Shown here one piece after another: positions 13,985-25,161 of a stretch of DNA of 64,000 nucleotides. How positions within the stretch are numbered: the first letter of the stretch is position 1; every line of letters begins with the position of its first letter. Both the position numbers and the translations under genes were made by a program. The stretch spans positions 3,088,412-3,152,411 of the forward strand of contig JAQFVV010006335.1 in the NCBI GenBank assembly GCA_028023455.1, in the 5' to 3' direction. The notes beneath the pieces were generated by a model. The model was not told where the DNA came from. It saw only the letters and a program-made list of their open reading frames with translations, and ran no database searches. The DNA is from Epiperipatus broadwayi. Its lineage: Eukaryota; Onychophora; Udeonychophora; Euonychophora; Peripatidae.

Positions 13985-14530
13985 ATTATGAAATGTATGG
14001 AACAATTTAATAAAGAATTACATAGCTGAACAAGAAACTGTTTACCTTACAATTATATATGAATTACTCCACATTTTAAATCAAGAAGTCAGACACGTAT
14101 TTAAACCTATGAAGAAGGGAAATATTCTAAATAATGTTGGAATTATAATCAGTATCTTAAAAAAACATAAATAAGAAATGAAATAAAAAATTTATTTGTA
14201 AAGTTATATATGAAATGCCTAAATGATAAACATTTTCTAGGTGGTTGAAAAATTCAGTAGTAATATATTTAAAAAATCATAAAGGCAATATTACAAATTA
14301 CACAATTATCAGTTCTATGTCATTTTTTACCAAGATATTTTCAAGTTCCTTCTGAAAATGTTGAATTTTACCCAATCAAAAAAACAATCTGTATTACTGA
14401 AAAAATTACAGGAAAAGACACTTAATTTTGCATTGATGTTATGCTTTTGGATTCGTAGATTATAAAAAGGCATTTGATTCTAAATTCATTTCTATAGTGA
14501 TGAGGAGAAAAGAATATTTCATCAGTTTAA
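13985..14530 (+). mobile_element. RTE-clade LINE relic (copy D), RT fragment on plus strand
   Basis: Plus-strand translation gives HILNQEVRHVFKPMKKGN followed by NNVGIIIS near 14075-14155. This parallels ILTEEVRHAIKCMKKGKAP followed by GNDGIIID of the 40-kb copy, the segment at the start of the RT domain. Further on (about 14445-14505) another frame reads FGFVDYKKAFDS, an intact RT motif-A segment with its catalytic aspartate. Frames shift several times between these points, so no protein is made. Endonuclease and 3' parts were not found. Confidence 0.75.
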
Positions 14531-14771
14531 TGTATTAAAAAAGGAAGTGAATAAAATTTCATTACACATTTTACAATTTTATTTTAAGTATATTCTCATG
14601 ATTAAAAAGTTTTATATTGGCTTGGAATACATAGTTTGCCTTCTGGAAAGGTTGCTACCCATTTTATTTTAAATTATTCATTTTCAGTGGCTTCCAACAC
14701 ATGGTATAAATAATATGGCTGACTTTTTAACTTATCATATTTAATATTTACATTTTTATTTATTAAAATAA

Positions 14772-16215
14772 TAAAGAAACACAAAAGTCCAAAGGGTTGT
14801 AATCAATTTTTTAATGTAAATGCAATAAAGCTAATAAAAATAGAAAATGATTAAGTAAACTATAACAAAAGTGCAGACAGATATCACTTTTCAGGTGAGC
14901 ACTATCCTGTAATTTTGAAAATACTGCACAGAAACACACAAAAATCCAGAGGGTTGTAATTAAATGTTTTTAATGTAAATTCACTACAACAGCTGTAACT
15001 AATCTCAGCACATTCATAATCAATGTTTTAGAGCCTTCTAAACACGTTTCTTTCTAAACAGATATGTGCTTAGAACATGTTCACACTTGGCATCACCATT
15101 GTGTCTCTGTTCACTTATGAAGTGTAATATTATCCCCTTATCATATAGCTTTCATGTGGACACTATCCTGAAATTTTGAAAATATTTCAATGCATTTTGT
15201 TCTGTTGATGAACGATTTCACATTTTAATCATATTTCCAAACATAATAAAGTAAAAAAGATAGTTAAAAATCACCATGTGTTAATGAATGTCATTAAAAA
15301 CAATAACGTCAATTTTAACCATGTGTTATCTATTCACCTCATGTTAACATTTGAGTGTTATATTGTGAATGTATAACTTTTTAATTTTAAAAAATATTAA
15401 CTAATGTATTCTAAAATTAAATGTTAATTTTAAAAAATTGAATATATTTTTTAATAGATTCTATTCACAACAAAACACCTAAATGTTAGCATGAGGTGAA
15501 CAGATAGCATGTGGCTAAAATTAACATTATGTGATGAATGTATAGATTGTTAATTTTAAAAAATGTTAGCAAATGCATTCTAAACTGAATGTTAATTTTA
15601 AATAAATTGGATACATTTTTTTAATAAATTTCATTCACAACATAATGTTTAAATGCTAACATTAGGTTAACAAATAAAACATGGTTAAAATTAATGCCAA
15701 TGTTTTGTTGTCATTTGTTAACACATGGAGATTTTTAACATTTCTTGTTTGCCTTATCATTTTTGGAAATATGATTAAAATTTGCAATCTTTCATTGACA
15801 GAACATGATGCAATGGAATATTTTCAAAATTTAAGGATAGTGCCACCTGAAACTATCCGATAAGGATGTATGTCATTACACTTTATGTGTGAAAAGAAAT
15901 GCAATTGCATAGTCATGTGAAAACATATACTAAGCACATATTTTAGAAAGGAAACATGGTTAAAAGGCTCCAAAACATCATTTGTAAGAGCATTGAGATT
16001 AGTTTGCAGCTGGTGTAGTAAATTGATATTAAAAACATTTAATTACAATCTTTTGGATTTTTGTGTGTTTCAGTGCAATATTTTCAAAATTATGGAACAG
16101 TGATCACCTGAAAACTGATATCTTTCTACACTTTTGCTTAATCATATTTTATTTTCTACACTTGCATTAAAAAGTTTTTAATTACAATCCTTTGTTCTTT
16201 TGTGTTTTTTTATCA
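14772..16215. mobile_element. Foldback-like element, about 1.45 kb, with long arms built of subrepeats
   Basis: The left arm (about 14772-15400) and the right arm (about 15460-16213) are reverse complements at very roughly four positions in five by eye. For example, the left-end word GAAACACAAAAGTCCAAAGG recurs inverted near 16180-16205. Inside each arm, related subunits repeat in direct orientation: the motif CACTATCCTG(T/A)AATTTTGAAAATA occurs about every 240-280 bp. The right arm carries an extra duplication of about 150 bp (15540-15690), which makes the arms unequal. There is no transposase or other coding frame. Long inverted repeats made of shorter subrepeats are the hallmark of Foldback-type DNA elements; the specific family is unknown to me. 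Confidence 0.65.
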
Positions 16216-18180
16216 TTTTAATATATAAAGAAAATATAAATATTGAGTACAATAACTTAAAGTCAGCCATATTGTTTGTGCCTTGTGTTGAAAGGCTCTG
16301 AAAATGGATAATTTAAAATAAAAATGGATCGCAAGATTTTCATCAGGCAAATTACATAAGCATCTTTCTGTTCATGCTAAACTTAAATCTGATAAATACA
16401 AGGTAAATTTTATAAAGTATGTTAAATTTGGAACTATTCAAATAATTATTGTCTTTAAAAAAATTAAAACCATTTTATTTTTTAAAATGATATTAAATCA
16501 GTAAAACAATTAAAACTATTTTATTTTTATTGATTTTAAAAAATCTATTTTTGAAGATAACGTTCAATAAAATGTATAAAATAATATTTTAAAACAATCT
16601 TGTCTTCAAATTGCCATTTATAAGTTGTAAAATGAGTTATAAAACGTCTTTGAATATTTATTCCATGCTAGAAATTTTTGTTTTGAGAGTTCGAATCTTC
16701 TTTAAAATGATTTCATCAGTTTAATACATTTTAAAAAGTAAATGAATAAAATTTAATTAATTTATAGATTTTAGAAACAATGTTGAAATGTAAACTATTT
16801 AAATAATTATTGTCTTTTAAAAAAAACATCGTGCAAAAGCTTTATTTAAATAATATTATAAAACAACTTTGTCTTCAAATTATGATTTATGATCTGTTAT
16901 ACAGTAAGATTGTTTTTTTTTTTTAAAATAACACTATTTTATTTTCAAAAAAGATATTGCTCAAGTGAATAATTAAAAATATAGTTAAGAGTGTTTTATA
17001 TTGATTTTGAATTTTTATCACGGTAAACGTAAAAGTAAAAAAAATAATATGTTGTACATTTCATAAAGAACATTATTGTCTTAAAAAAAATTAATACCAT
17101 TTTATTTTTTAAATGGTATTGTTTTAATGATACATTTAATATGTTGAACCTTTCAGAAAAGATTGCTAGCCTTACCTTCAAATATTACTTATTTGAATTT
17201 CCATATAAATATATTTCTCACATGATAAATGAAATTTTATTTTTAAAAATAATATTGTTCAATGTAACGTACAAAATAATTAAGTAATATTTTAAAACAA
17301 CATTTTAATTGCACATCATATAAATATGTAATCTATTAACATTGTTTTACGTATTATATAGTATCAAAAATGGCACAAACAAGGAAGTCCTATTTTGCAC
17401 ATTATTTATTCAGGGCATGAGCAATATAATTAATGAAAACTCAAGAAATTGCAGCTGATACATAACAGTAAGAGCTTGAGGAGGTTCAACTACAAGTAGA
17501 ATTCAGAGCCACAGAACCAATTGAACTATCTGGATACTATCACTGTAAGCAGGCTAAGGGTCAAAAGGCACAGAGAGCCACAGATTGAAGATCGAACTGC
17601 TGAGCACCAAAGGCCTCAAAGTCAACATTTGACATCTATTAGAGATGAAAACTTTATATTCAATATAAACATGATTGCAGTGACAGGCACAATGTCAAAC
17701 AACATCTAGAACTGCTGCAACAGCATCACAAACTGATTCATACTTATAACAAAAGCCTAAATGACAAGCAAGTATAAGAAAGAACATTTTAAATATTGTA
17801 TGAGAATTTTTGCATAATGCTACTGTAAACTATAATTCATCAATTTATTGTGCTAATTTATCTATTGTCAATCAGTAGAATAAATTATGAATATCAATAC
17901 TGTGGCATTATAAAGTGGAAAAATGAAACTCCAGACTTTTACTATTTGTCAGGTAAGATTTATGTTCCTTATTTATATTAGTCACTTTAAAAAAATATTT
18001 TTGGAATAGTTTGATAATTCCAAATATCTTCTTGCTCACATCCACAAATATAATTCATGTTTAAACACTATCATCTTTCATCATTTGGAGCTCATGAAAC
18101 AAACGCACAACCTGAATTTTCACCAGCTAGAGCAATTCTACCAATATACATTAAAGAATATCAATTCTTATAAATTTATT
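16216..18180. other. Unassigned sequence with diverged internal repeats
   Basis: The phrase AATTATTGTCTTTAAAAAAA plus neighbouring TTTTATTTT and ATATTAAAACAA words recurs loosely near 16440, 16800 and 17080, suggesting old repeats. A 62-codon frame at 17521-17709 has a charged, Arg/Glu/Gln-rich start but resembles nothing I can name. No gene is claimed. Confidence 0.35.
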
Positions 18181-20226
18181 TTATGAGACACTAGCGGTAC
18201 CTGTGACTTTGCTCACTTTATAATGTATTCGGTCATTAAAATATATTTAAATAATATTAACGTGGCATAATAACGCATTAGTTATCAACAGCAGGTGAAA
18301 ATGAATATTGTTAAGCATTTTTATAAATAATGTTGTAAGTTATTTTTACCTGCTGTTGGTAACTCGTATATTATTATATTATGTAAATTTTATTTAAGTA
18401 TATTTTAAATACCAACTACATTACATTCTTTTAGTGTATTTAAAAATTAATATTATAATTTTAAATATTTTTATATATAATGACTATTTTTAAATACTAA
18501 AATGAATTTTGAAGGCAGCTTGTGGTTAAACACCTGTAGAGGTCCCTACTATCGCATTTTACACGCATATTTTCGAGTTTACAGCCTCAGTAAATATTAT
18601 TTAAGATGTTTAAATTATTTTCGTTTTTCCACTTACCACTTCAACTACGATTCGCGTTGACACTCGATAGGGAAATAATTTAAAATAAACTATCACTATT
18701 TACTTTTTTAAAAAATATTATTTATTTGCTATGATACATAAAAATTTATTTTAGCGACTTTTAAAATGTGTCTTTATAATAAAAATAGTATAAATAAACG
18801 ATCGACTTCAAATTATTAAATTATATTTTTAAAAAAATACTTACTTTTGGTATTGATTGATCAATCAAAAACTTTATTTGATAAACAGTTAAATTGCATT
18901 TCTCAATTATTAATGTTTGATTTACTTTACACCCCCCCCCCTCACATAAATCGATAAACGTTTCAATAAAATTGCTATTATATATATAATGATTAAAAGT
19001 AAAATAAATTTGGTATAAAAGCAATTATTTACTTGAAACCGTTTATTTTCTTTAGAATTCACGTCTTTTTAAATTTGATTATTGATATTAACTTTTAAAA
19101 GTATATATATAAATATTAAATTTATTTTTCAAAACGTGTTTAGTAGTTGAATTATTTAATTCAAGACCAAAACAAGCAATACCGCCATTTTTATATAAAT
19201 ATATTAATTATAATTGTGTATATATTTCGTTATTAATTTTGTCATTAACATATTTAAATATATTCTAATCGTACAATATTTGTTATTAAAAAATATTATG
19301 TGCTGGTTGTCTATAAGAATGCGTTGAATTCTAAATATCCACGTGATGTTATATTTTAAATGATGCGTATATATTTTGCAGAAATCTCCAAATATTTGCT
19401 AAAATTATTCTTAAGAAAAAAAATTATCTGGTTATTCAAGGTTATTATTATTTTATAACCTTTTATTAGAGAAAAGAATGATGTCCTATTAAGCTATAAA
19501 ATCCCCCAATATTTGTATTTGCAGACAAAACATAACATTAATCCATTTTTGATCCATGATGTTACATGGATACTCAATAAAAAAAATATTTATTAAGACA
19601 AACGTCAAATCAACAGAGATGTTATGAAACATCATTTGAATTTACTCAAATTTAAATGATGTTATGAAACATCATTTGAATTTACTCAAATTTAAATTCA
19701 CATGGCAATATTAATGTCAATTTCTACTAAACTTAACCTTGCAAACAAGCAATAAAATATTAAATGCTTTCATTTAAGCATTTCAAATGAAGATGCACAG
19801 ATACGCCTTTGATCTAGCATTAGTTATAATAAATCATAAAGTAGATTCATTTTTATAACTACAATATATAATATTTTGATAATGAAGGAGATTATATTAA
19901 TCTAACTAGTGCTTGGAAGTTTATCATTCTAATTATTACATAATATTATCATTCTACAATTTGAAATTTACATATTTGACATTAGAGTAGATTTAAACAC
20001 TGTCTTATGAATTTAAATTTATGCCAATTTTAATAAGACTGCATAAAGACCACTGCTAGTATGATGTTTATTGCAACAAATAATGTTGTCAGATCTATTA
20101 TTTATATAAGATCATAGACAGTATATAAAATTAGCTTCACTTTTTGTTTTCAATTTGTATTGCTTTGATATTAAAGGCATTGCATTATTATAATTAAGAT
20201 TTTATTTTTAACACACTATAAATTGA
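18181..20226. other. AT-rich sequence, no gene seen
   Basis: Holds an inverted repeat around a 50-bp interior (about 18270-18368, word CAACAGCAGGT against ACCTGCTGTTG), a run of 10 C at 18932-18941 and a small tandem duplication listed separately. Otherwise nothing was recognised. Confidence 0.4.
19618..19697. repeat. Two tandem copies of a 40-bp unit
   Basis: The unit starting GATGTTATGAAACATCATTT is repeated exactly once in tandem with a 40-bp period. The unit itself contains the small palindrome ATGTTATGAAACAT. Perfect identity suggests a recent slippage or duplication. Confidence 0.9.
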
Positions 20227-20247
20227 TATATATATATATATATATAT
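20227..20247. repeat. (TA)n tract, target of the LTR element
   Basis: An alternating AT tract ends exactly where the LTR begins with TGTACCAG. A similar tract resumes right after the other end at 27885, and ATAT flanks both ends, as a 4-bp target-site duplication would. Confidence 0.7.
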
Positions 20248-23156
20248 TGTACCAGTTCAAATCCCTCATTTGGTTTTCACTTTGGCTCAGTTTTCTGTAC
20301 CTATTCAAAACCCATTTGCCATCTCCATTTAAGAAAATGATGCATATATCTGTATGTCATGAGCATGAAATTATGTGTACATTTAAAATGAGAGATTAAT
20401 AACAATCTTCGGTAATACCCAGGGTTAAATACAATCGAGTATTATGTTACTAATTATTAGAAGAAAGAAATTTGATTTCAATTAAAAAAGCAAAATCTTT
20501 CCGTTAAACCATTATATTTCCACCCCAATATCTATTTGCCAAGTAGACATTTTCCCTCACTCTTCACATACCTTTAAAAGATTGTATTAATTTAACAACC
20601 CTTAGTGCCACCCCCAACACAATAAAAGAAAGCAAAAAGTTAAATAATTTTCCTTTCCTTTTTTGCTGAGAGAGTATGCAAAGAGGTTATCATACATACG
20701 TTTAATTTGGGTGAAAGAAAACTGGGTGAAAATATTCTAATTTAACTCCCCGATATAATATTCCAATGGCTAGCTCAATTCTAATTTTTTACCCCAGGTA
20801 CTTCGAATAAGTATTGCTATACCTTTTTATAGCTATGTTCAGCAAACATCACAAGTAGGTGATTATATTTTATTATTATTAATTTTTTTTTATTTTATAA
20901 TAGATTACACAATAACAAAAAAAGTATGAGATAATATAATTTATTTAACAAAAATCCACCCTCCACCACATATATATATATTTAAACATTAGAATATTGA
21001 ATCTTAAATTAATTATAGGGCTTTCTATCCCAATTTCACGAGTCTACATATAATTATATAAGAATATTTAAATCTTTATGTTCAAGATCTATAGTTAGAT
21101 TAAACACAAAAAAATCCATTTTCTAACTTTTATCTACATTAACTTAATTGCTACAAATACAAAGGGATATGGATGCCAGTCTGTGAGTGGTCTATATTCC
21201 CTCTCCCTGCACAAAACAACGAATGTTTTATTTTATAAATTCCCAAAATACTAAAGTAGATTATACACAGATCTAACCCTTGAACTTTTCCCATTTGCAC
21301 ATATAAACTCTTAAGATTAGATATACCTTTACCTTTGAATATGTAAAATAATAATTTACGTATATATATATAAAATTTTTTTAAAAAAATGTATAGGCCA
21401 GCTATATATATCATTCCATGTAAGGTGATGCCGCCATGATTAACATTAATTAAGAAGTAAAGGTGAAATGGGGTAAAAGAACAAGAAATAATAATAATCT
21501 TATATTTAATGGGTTTGTAATTAGATCTGTGTATAAGCCATATTATTTTACAATATTTCATATAATAAAAAAAAATTATTATATTTTATCATGTGTTAGT
21601 AATTATTACAATTATCTGGGTTATATACACTTTAAAAAATACAAATAACAAACTATAATAAAAAAAATTATAAACATTTTTTTTTTCATTTTACTCATCT
21701 TTATCTGCTTGCTCTCCAGGTTCAAACTTTTGGGTGGAGCATCTCAACTACCAGAAAGGATGGTGACATTCACTTTAACCCCTCGCCCTCCTTGTAGAGT
21801 CCTTCAATCAGGGTATACTGAGTCTCTAACACATCCATCTTGGCAACCACGTATCTGAACTGGCGGGTGTACTGCTATGGTTTTTTCTACTCCATGCTTT
21901 TGTAGGCTACTATATGAAACTTGGTTGTCATTTTAGTCATGGTATTCCAAAATATTTTCTTTTCTTCTTGACTGATTTCTGAATGGCGTATGCTTATATG
22001 ATTTTGCACATCATATATGTGTATTGGTGGCTTCGATTAATATTTTCACAAACCACCAGGAAAGACCTTCTACAGATATTTATGTTTGTTTAAGAACTTA
22101 TGTGAATTAAGATCCTTCTTGAATAAAAAAAAAATATTCAGCAATCGGACAGCATATTTATCGAAAATAATAAATATCTAATATAATCTCCCCATACCGT
22201 ACAGGTAGGTTATGTAGCTCTGTGCATTCAATAATAATATTTTAACCCACATATAGATTCATCTTGCTTTCTCAGTTCAATACTAATCACTCCAACAAAA
22301 AAAAATCAATAATTTAACTCAACCACATATAGATTCATTTAGCTTTCTCTCGTTCCAATAAAAAAAAATCACTAGCTATTCTTCGCCTCACAGGTAGGTT
22401 ATTGGGGCTCTCTCCATCCAACACTAATCAATATCTAAAAACTTTTTTTGTTCACATCCCAGGTAGGTTATTGTATATCCCTGTCCGCCCACAAGTTTCA
22501 ATTACTTACATCCCCCTTTGAGCTATTGTGTCAGATAATTTTACTTTTGTACATTCTTTATAAAAACCTTGTTTCAAAAATCTTTTTTTAGGAATTTCAA
22601 AACTTCATATTGAAGTAATAGACCACCCACATTCTTTAGATAACAAATTTGGAATTGTTTTACAAATTAATTAATTAAAAAAAAAAAAAAACTACTTGGT
22701 TACATACAAAAAAGTAAAATAGGAAAACAAAGATTAATCAAATCCACCTTTTAAATGGAAGATTCTTGTCAAACACACAAAAAATATTTTTATATATTTT
22801 TTTTAAAATAAAAGAAAGACATTCTAAAAATTATCAAAAAGAAAAAACATATATATATATGAAAATCTTTATACATATACATATTACATATACGCTTACA
22901 AAAAAAAAATGATACATTTATAGTGGGTTATTATACATATTAGAACATTTACCATAAATGACACATTTATAGTGGGTTATTATTTCAAAATAACTAATAT
23001 ATGTGTTATCTGTGTATGCGAGGAGATGGGAATCTAGTATAGACCAACTCTCATTGTTTATTCATTTTTATTTTATTTAATGAATTCAATAAATTTAGCT
23101 GTGCCAAATTGTTGGCTACAGCCATCTTGTGCATGGATGTTTTACGGTCTGGCACA
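20248..23156 (-). repeat. 3' LTR of the LARD-like element
   Basis: This LTR is 2909 bp, about 185 bp longer than its partner. The difference lies mainly around 22195-22450, where subunits starting AGGTAGGTTAT are repeated and the partner has fewer of them. Both LTRs share the start near the B-box-like word GTTC(G/A)AATCCCTCATTTGG. A 136-codon frame at 21151-21561 exists only in this copy and is not considered a gene. Confidence 0.75.
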
Positions 23157-23171
23157 ATACCTCCCTCCCTG
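23157..23171 (-). promoter_or_regulatory. Polypurine tract next to the 3' LTR
   Basis: On the minus strand the sequence reads CAGGGAGGGAGGTAT directly before the LTR start TGTGCCAG. A purine run at this point is where plus-strand DNA synthesis is primed in LTR retrotransposons, and it fixes the element's orientation. Confidence 0.7.
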
Positions 23172-23774
23172 ATGAGATCATTAAAAGAGAAAAATTGTTT
23201 TTTTAATATCTTACTTAACTTATTTACCTACTATTAACTTTTAATGTTTTTATACCATTTTAATCACTATATTTTCATTATGTTTTTTCTCTCTTTTTAT
23301 ATACATGCCTGGAGACCCTCGCATCTAATGGGCAGAAATGCAAACCCGAGCTCCCAGACACTAATACATCCAAGCAAACTTATATCATATTCCCCCATCT
23401 GGAATGAAACAACAATAACCCAGCACATCAGTCCAAAGGTCCATACTTCATCCAAAACTCTATGACAAACAATATATGTCAAGTACCAAAAATGTTCAAT
23501 AAATGCATCCCTGATCACATCTTTGGAGGCTTATGGGATCTTTTTGCATTAGAGAACAGAAAGAACAAACTCTTCATTTTTGAAGAGCCAATTTAAAGGT
23601 ATAATCTTAGTAAATGCACCCATGCTTTTTTTCTTTTAAGGCTTACAGGGTCTTTCCACATCACAAGGTATGGAGGTCTCTGAGAAAAGATTATTTCCCT
23701 TTTCTCAGCTAAACAGTACCCTCTGCACAAATGACGGAGTACATACACTATTACAAAGTCATAGAAATTCCGAA

Positions 23775-23921
23775 CTACATATAGATCTCTGGTTGACCCA
23801 CTAAACCCTTGCTGCCTTGCTTTAAAATTTCTACACTTTTATTTTCCACCCATGTTTTATGTGCTCCATGTTTCTTCTGAGTACTCTCCATAATTTCATT
23901 TATCAGATCAGTATCTGTCAT
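23775..23921 (-). CDS. Short frame downstream of the repeat protein, possible part of a broken gag
   Basis: A 48-codon frame begins MTDTDLINEIMESTQKKHGA and stops at 23775. It lies about 45 bp past the stop of the 139-codon frame on the same strand, with the same charged composition, so it may once have continued that protein. I recognise no domain. It is as likely to be a remnant as a separate peptide. Confidence 0.3.
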   Translation of the reverse strand: MTDTDLINEIMESTQKKHGAHKTWVENKSVEILKQGSKGLVGQPEIYM

Positions 23922-23966
23922 TTTCACATCCAATAGACTACAATCCCCTACTTCACAACTGGTTAA

Positions 23967-24386
23967 TTAAAATTTTTTTGATTCATTTTCACTTGGTTCA
24001 GATTCCTCTATTTTATTTTCAGATTGTTCTGCATTAGTTTTGCTTTCATTTTCCAAAGACTGTCTCATTTCATTTTCAGATTGTTCAATATTTATTTTAC
24101 TTTCAACTGCCAAAGATTCTCTCATTTCATCTTCAAATTGTTCAATATTTATTTTACTTTCAACTTCCATAGATTCTCTCATTTCATCTTCAATTTTATT
24201 AAGTTTTTCTGCATTATTTTCCACTTCTTTAACATCATCTATATTTTTGTATCTATTCTTTGTCTGTTCAGACAACTCTTTTCTCCATTCTTCTAGTTCT
24301 TTTGGTATTCTATCCACTTGCTTCTTTACATAATTTAATAACTCTTGCATCATTGCCTTTAGGTCTTCCTTTTCTTGTTTTTTCAT
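23967..24386 (-). CDS. Charged coiled-coil repeat protein inside the LARD-like element (gag-like?)
   Basis: A 139-residue frame starting MKKQEKEDLKAMMQELLNYV. Residues 1-65 are rich in Lys, Glu and Leu and look like an amphipathic coiled coil. Residues 66-84, 85-103 and 104-122 are three 19-residue repeats of the form E-D/N-EMR-E/Q-S-M/L-x-x-ESK-x-N-x-EQ, and a partial fourth follows. There is no signal peptide, membrane segment, zinc knuckle or protease motif. It is the only sizeable frame in the interior of the LTR element and is on the element's coding strand. That makes a gag-like structural protein the simplest guess, because N-terminal coiled coils are common there, but no gag domain can be shown. 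The repeats expanded in register with the frame, which hints at past selection or recent expansion. The first ATG of the open frame was taken as the start. Confidence 0.5.
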   Translation of the reverse strand: MKKQEKEDLKAMMQELLNYVKKQVDRIPKELEEWRKELSEQTKNRYKNIDDVKEVENNAEKLNKIEDEMRESMEVESKINIEQFEDEMRESLAVESKINIEQSENEMRQSLENESKTNAEQSENKIEESEPSENESKKF

Positions 24387-24519
24387 TTTTTTTCTTTTTT
24401 TCTCTCATCAACATATATTCATATTAGAAATCCTATAACCTCATGAATCTTTAATCTGTAATTTTGGAAATATTTATTACGTTATCTTTCTTTTTTATTT
24501 TGCTCGTAGTTTGTATTGA

Positions 24520-24850
24520 AACCACTTAAAACCATGTATTTTCCTCTACTTAATGCTACAAATATATAAAAATTTAATCTCATATTAAAACTACTTCAAA
24601 TCATGCACTTCTCTCTATTCAAAGCTACAAATATATAAAATTTACTATCGTACTGCTCTATGCAGTACTTCTCTCTATTTAAAACAACAAATATATAAAA
24701 TTTTCTAATGTATTATCCTACACGGTACTTCTATTTAATGCTACAAATATATAAAATTTAATCTTGTATTAACCTACACAGTACTTCTCTCTATTTATCG
24801 TTACAAATATATAAAATTTAATCTTGTTTTATCCTACACAGTACACCATG
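24520..24850. repeat. About 60-bp tandem repeat, five copies, in the LARD interior
   Basis: The core ACAAATATATAAAA recurs at 24558, 24627, 24687, 24743 and 24803 (steps 69, 60, 56, 60), with flanking words such as CAGTACTTCTCTCTATTT shared between units. On the coding strand it lies upstream of the 139-codon frame, in the leader region, where it could act as a leader repeat. No function is shown. Confidence 0.75.
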
Positions 24851-25161
24851 CCTTATGTTCAGTCCCAATCGCCATATATTTAAGTCATCTTCCTTCCAGC
24901 ACATTTCCCTGATTCTATTATAACTCACTTGCTCCACGCTAACAAACTAACGGTTGAAAAAAAATTCTAGATACTCTTCTTTTTTTTAACCAACTGTTTA
25001 AAACATATTACTCAACCTACAACTCATCTATACTACATTTTGTAAGCAAACAAAAATATTTATCTTTGTTAATTTCATTTTCACTAATATTACTAATTTT
25101 ATTTCCTTTCATCACTTTATTTTCAATTTTTATTCAAAACCTTACATGTTGGGGCAAATTC

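Noticed and set aside
17521-17709. Arg/Glu/Gln-rich 62-codon frame, first thought to be a Helitron-associated ORF remnant
   Set aside because: Only vague compositional likeness; no helicase or Rep motif nearby.
18181-18225. CACTAGCGGTACCTGTGACTT-type segment resembling a common retrotransposon 3' tail
   Set aside because: Too short and seen once; no coding sequence or target duplication attached.
21151-21561. 136-codon minus-strand reading frame inside the 3' LTR
   Set aside because: The collinear region of the other LTR (about 26060-26480) is not open, and the translation looks like random AT-rich sequence.
23297-23518. 73-codon Trp-rich minus-strand frame in the LARD interior
   Set aside because: It overlaps an equally long frame on the other strand, has no recognisable motif and lies close to the purine tract. 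There is not enough evidence to call it a gene.
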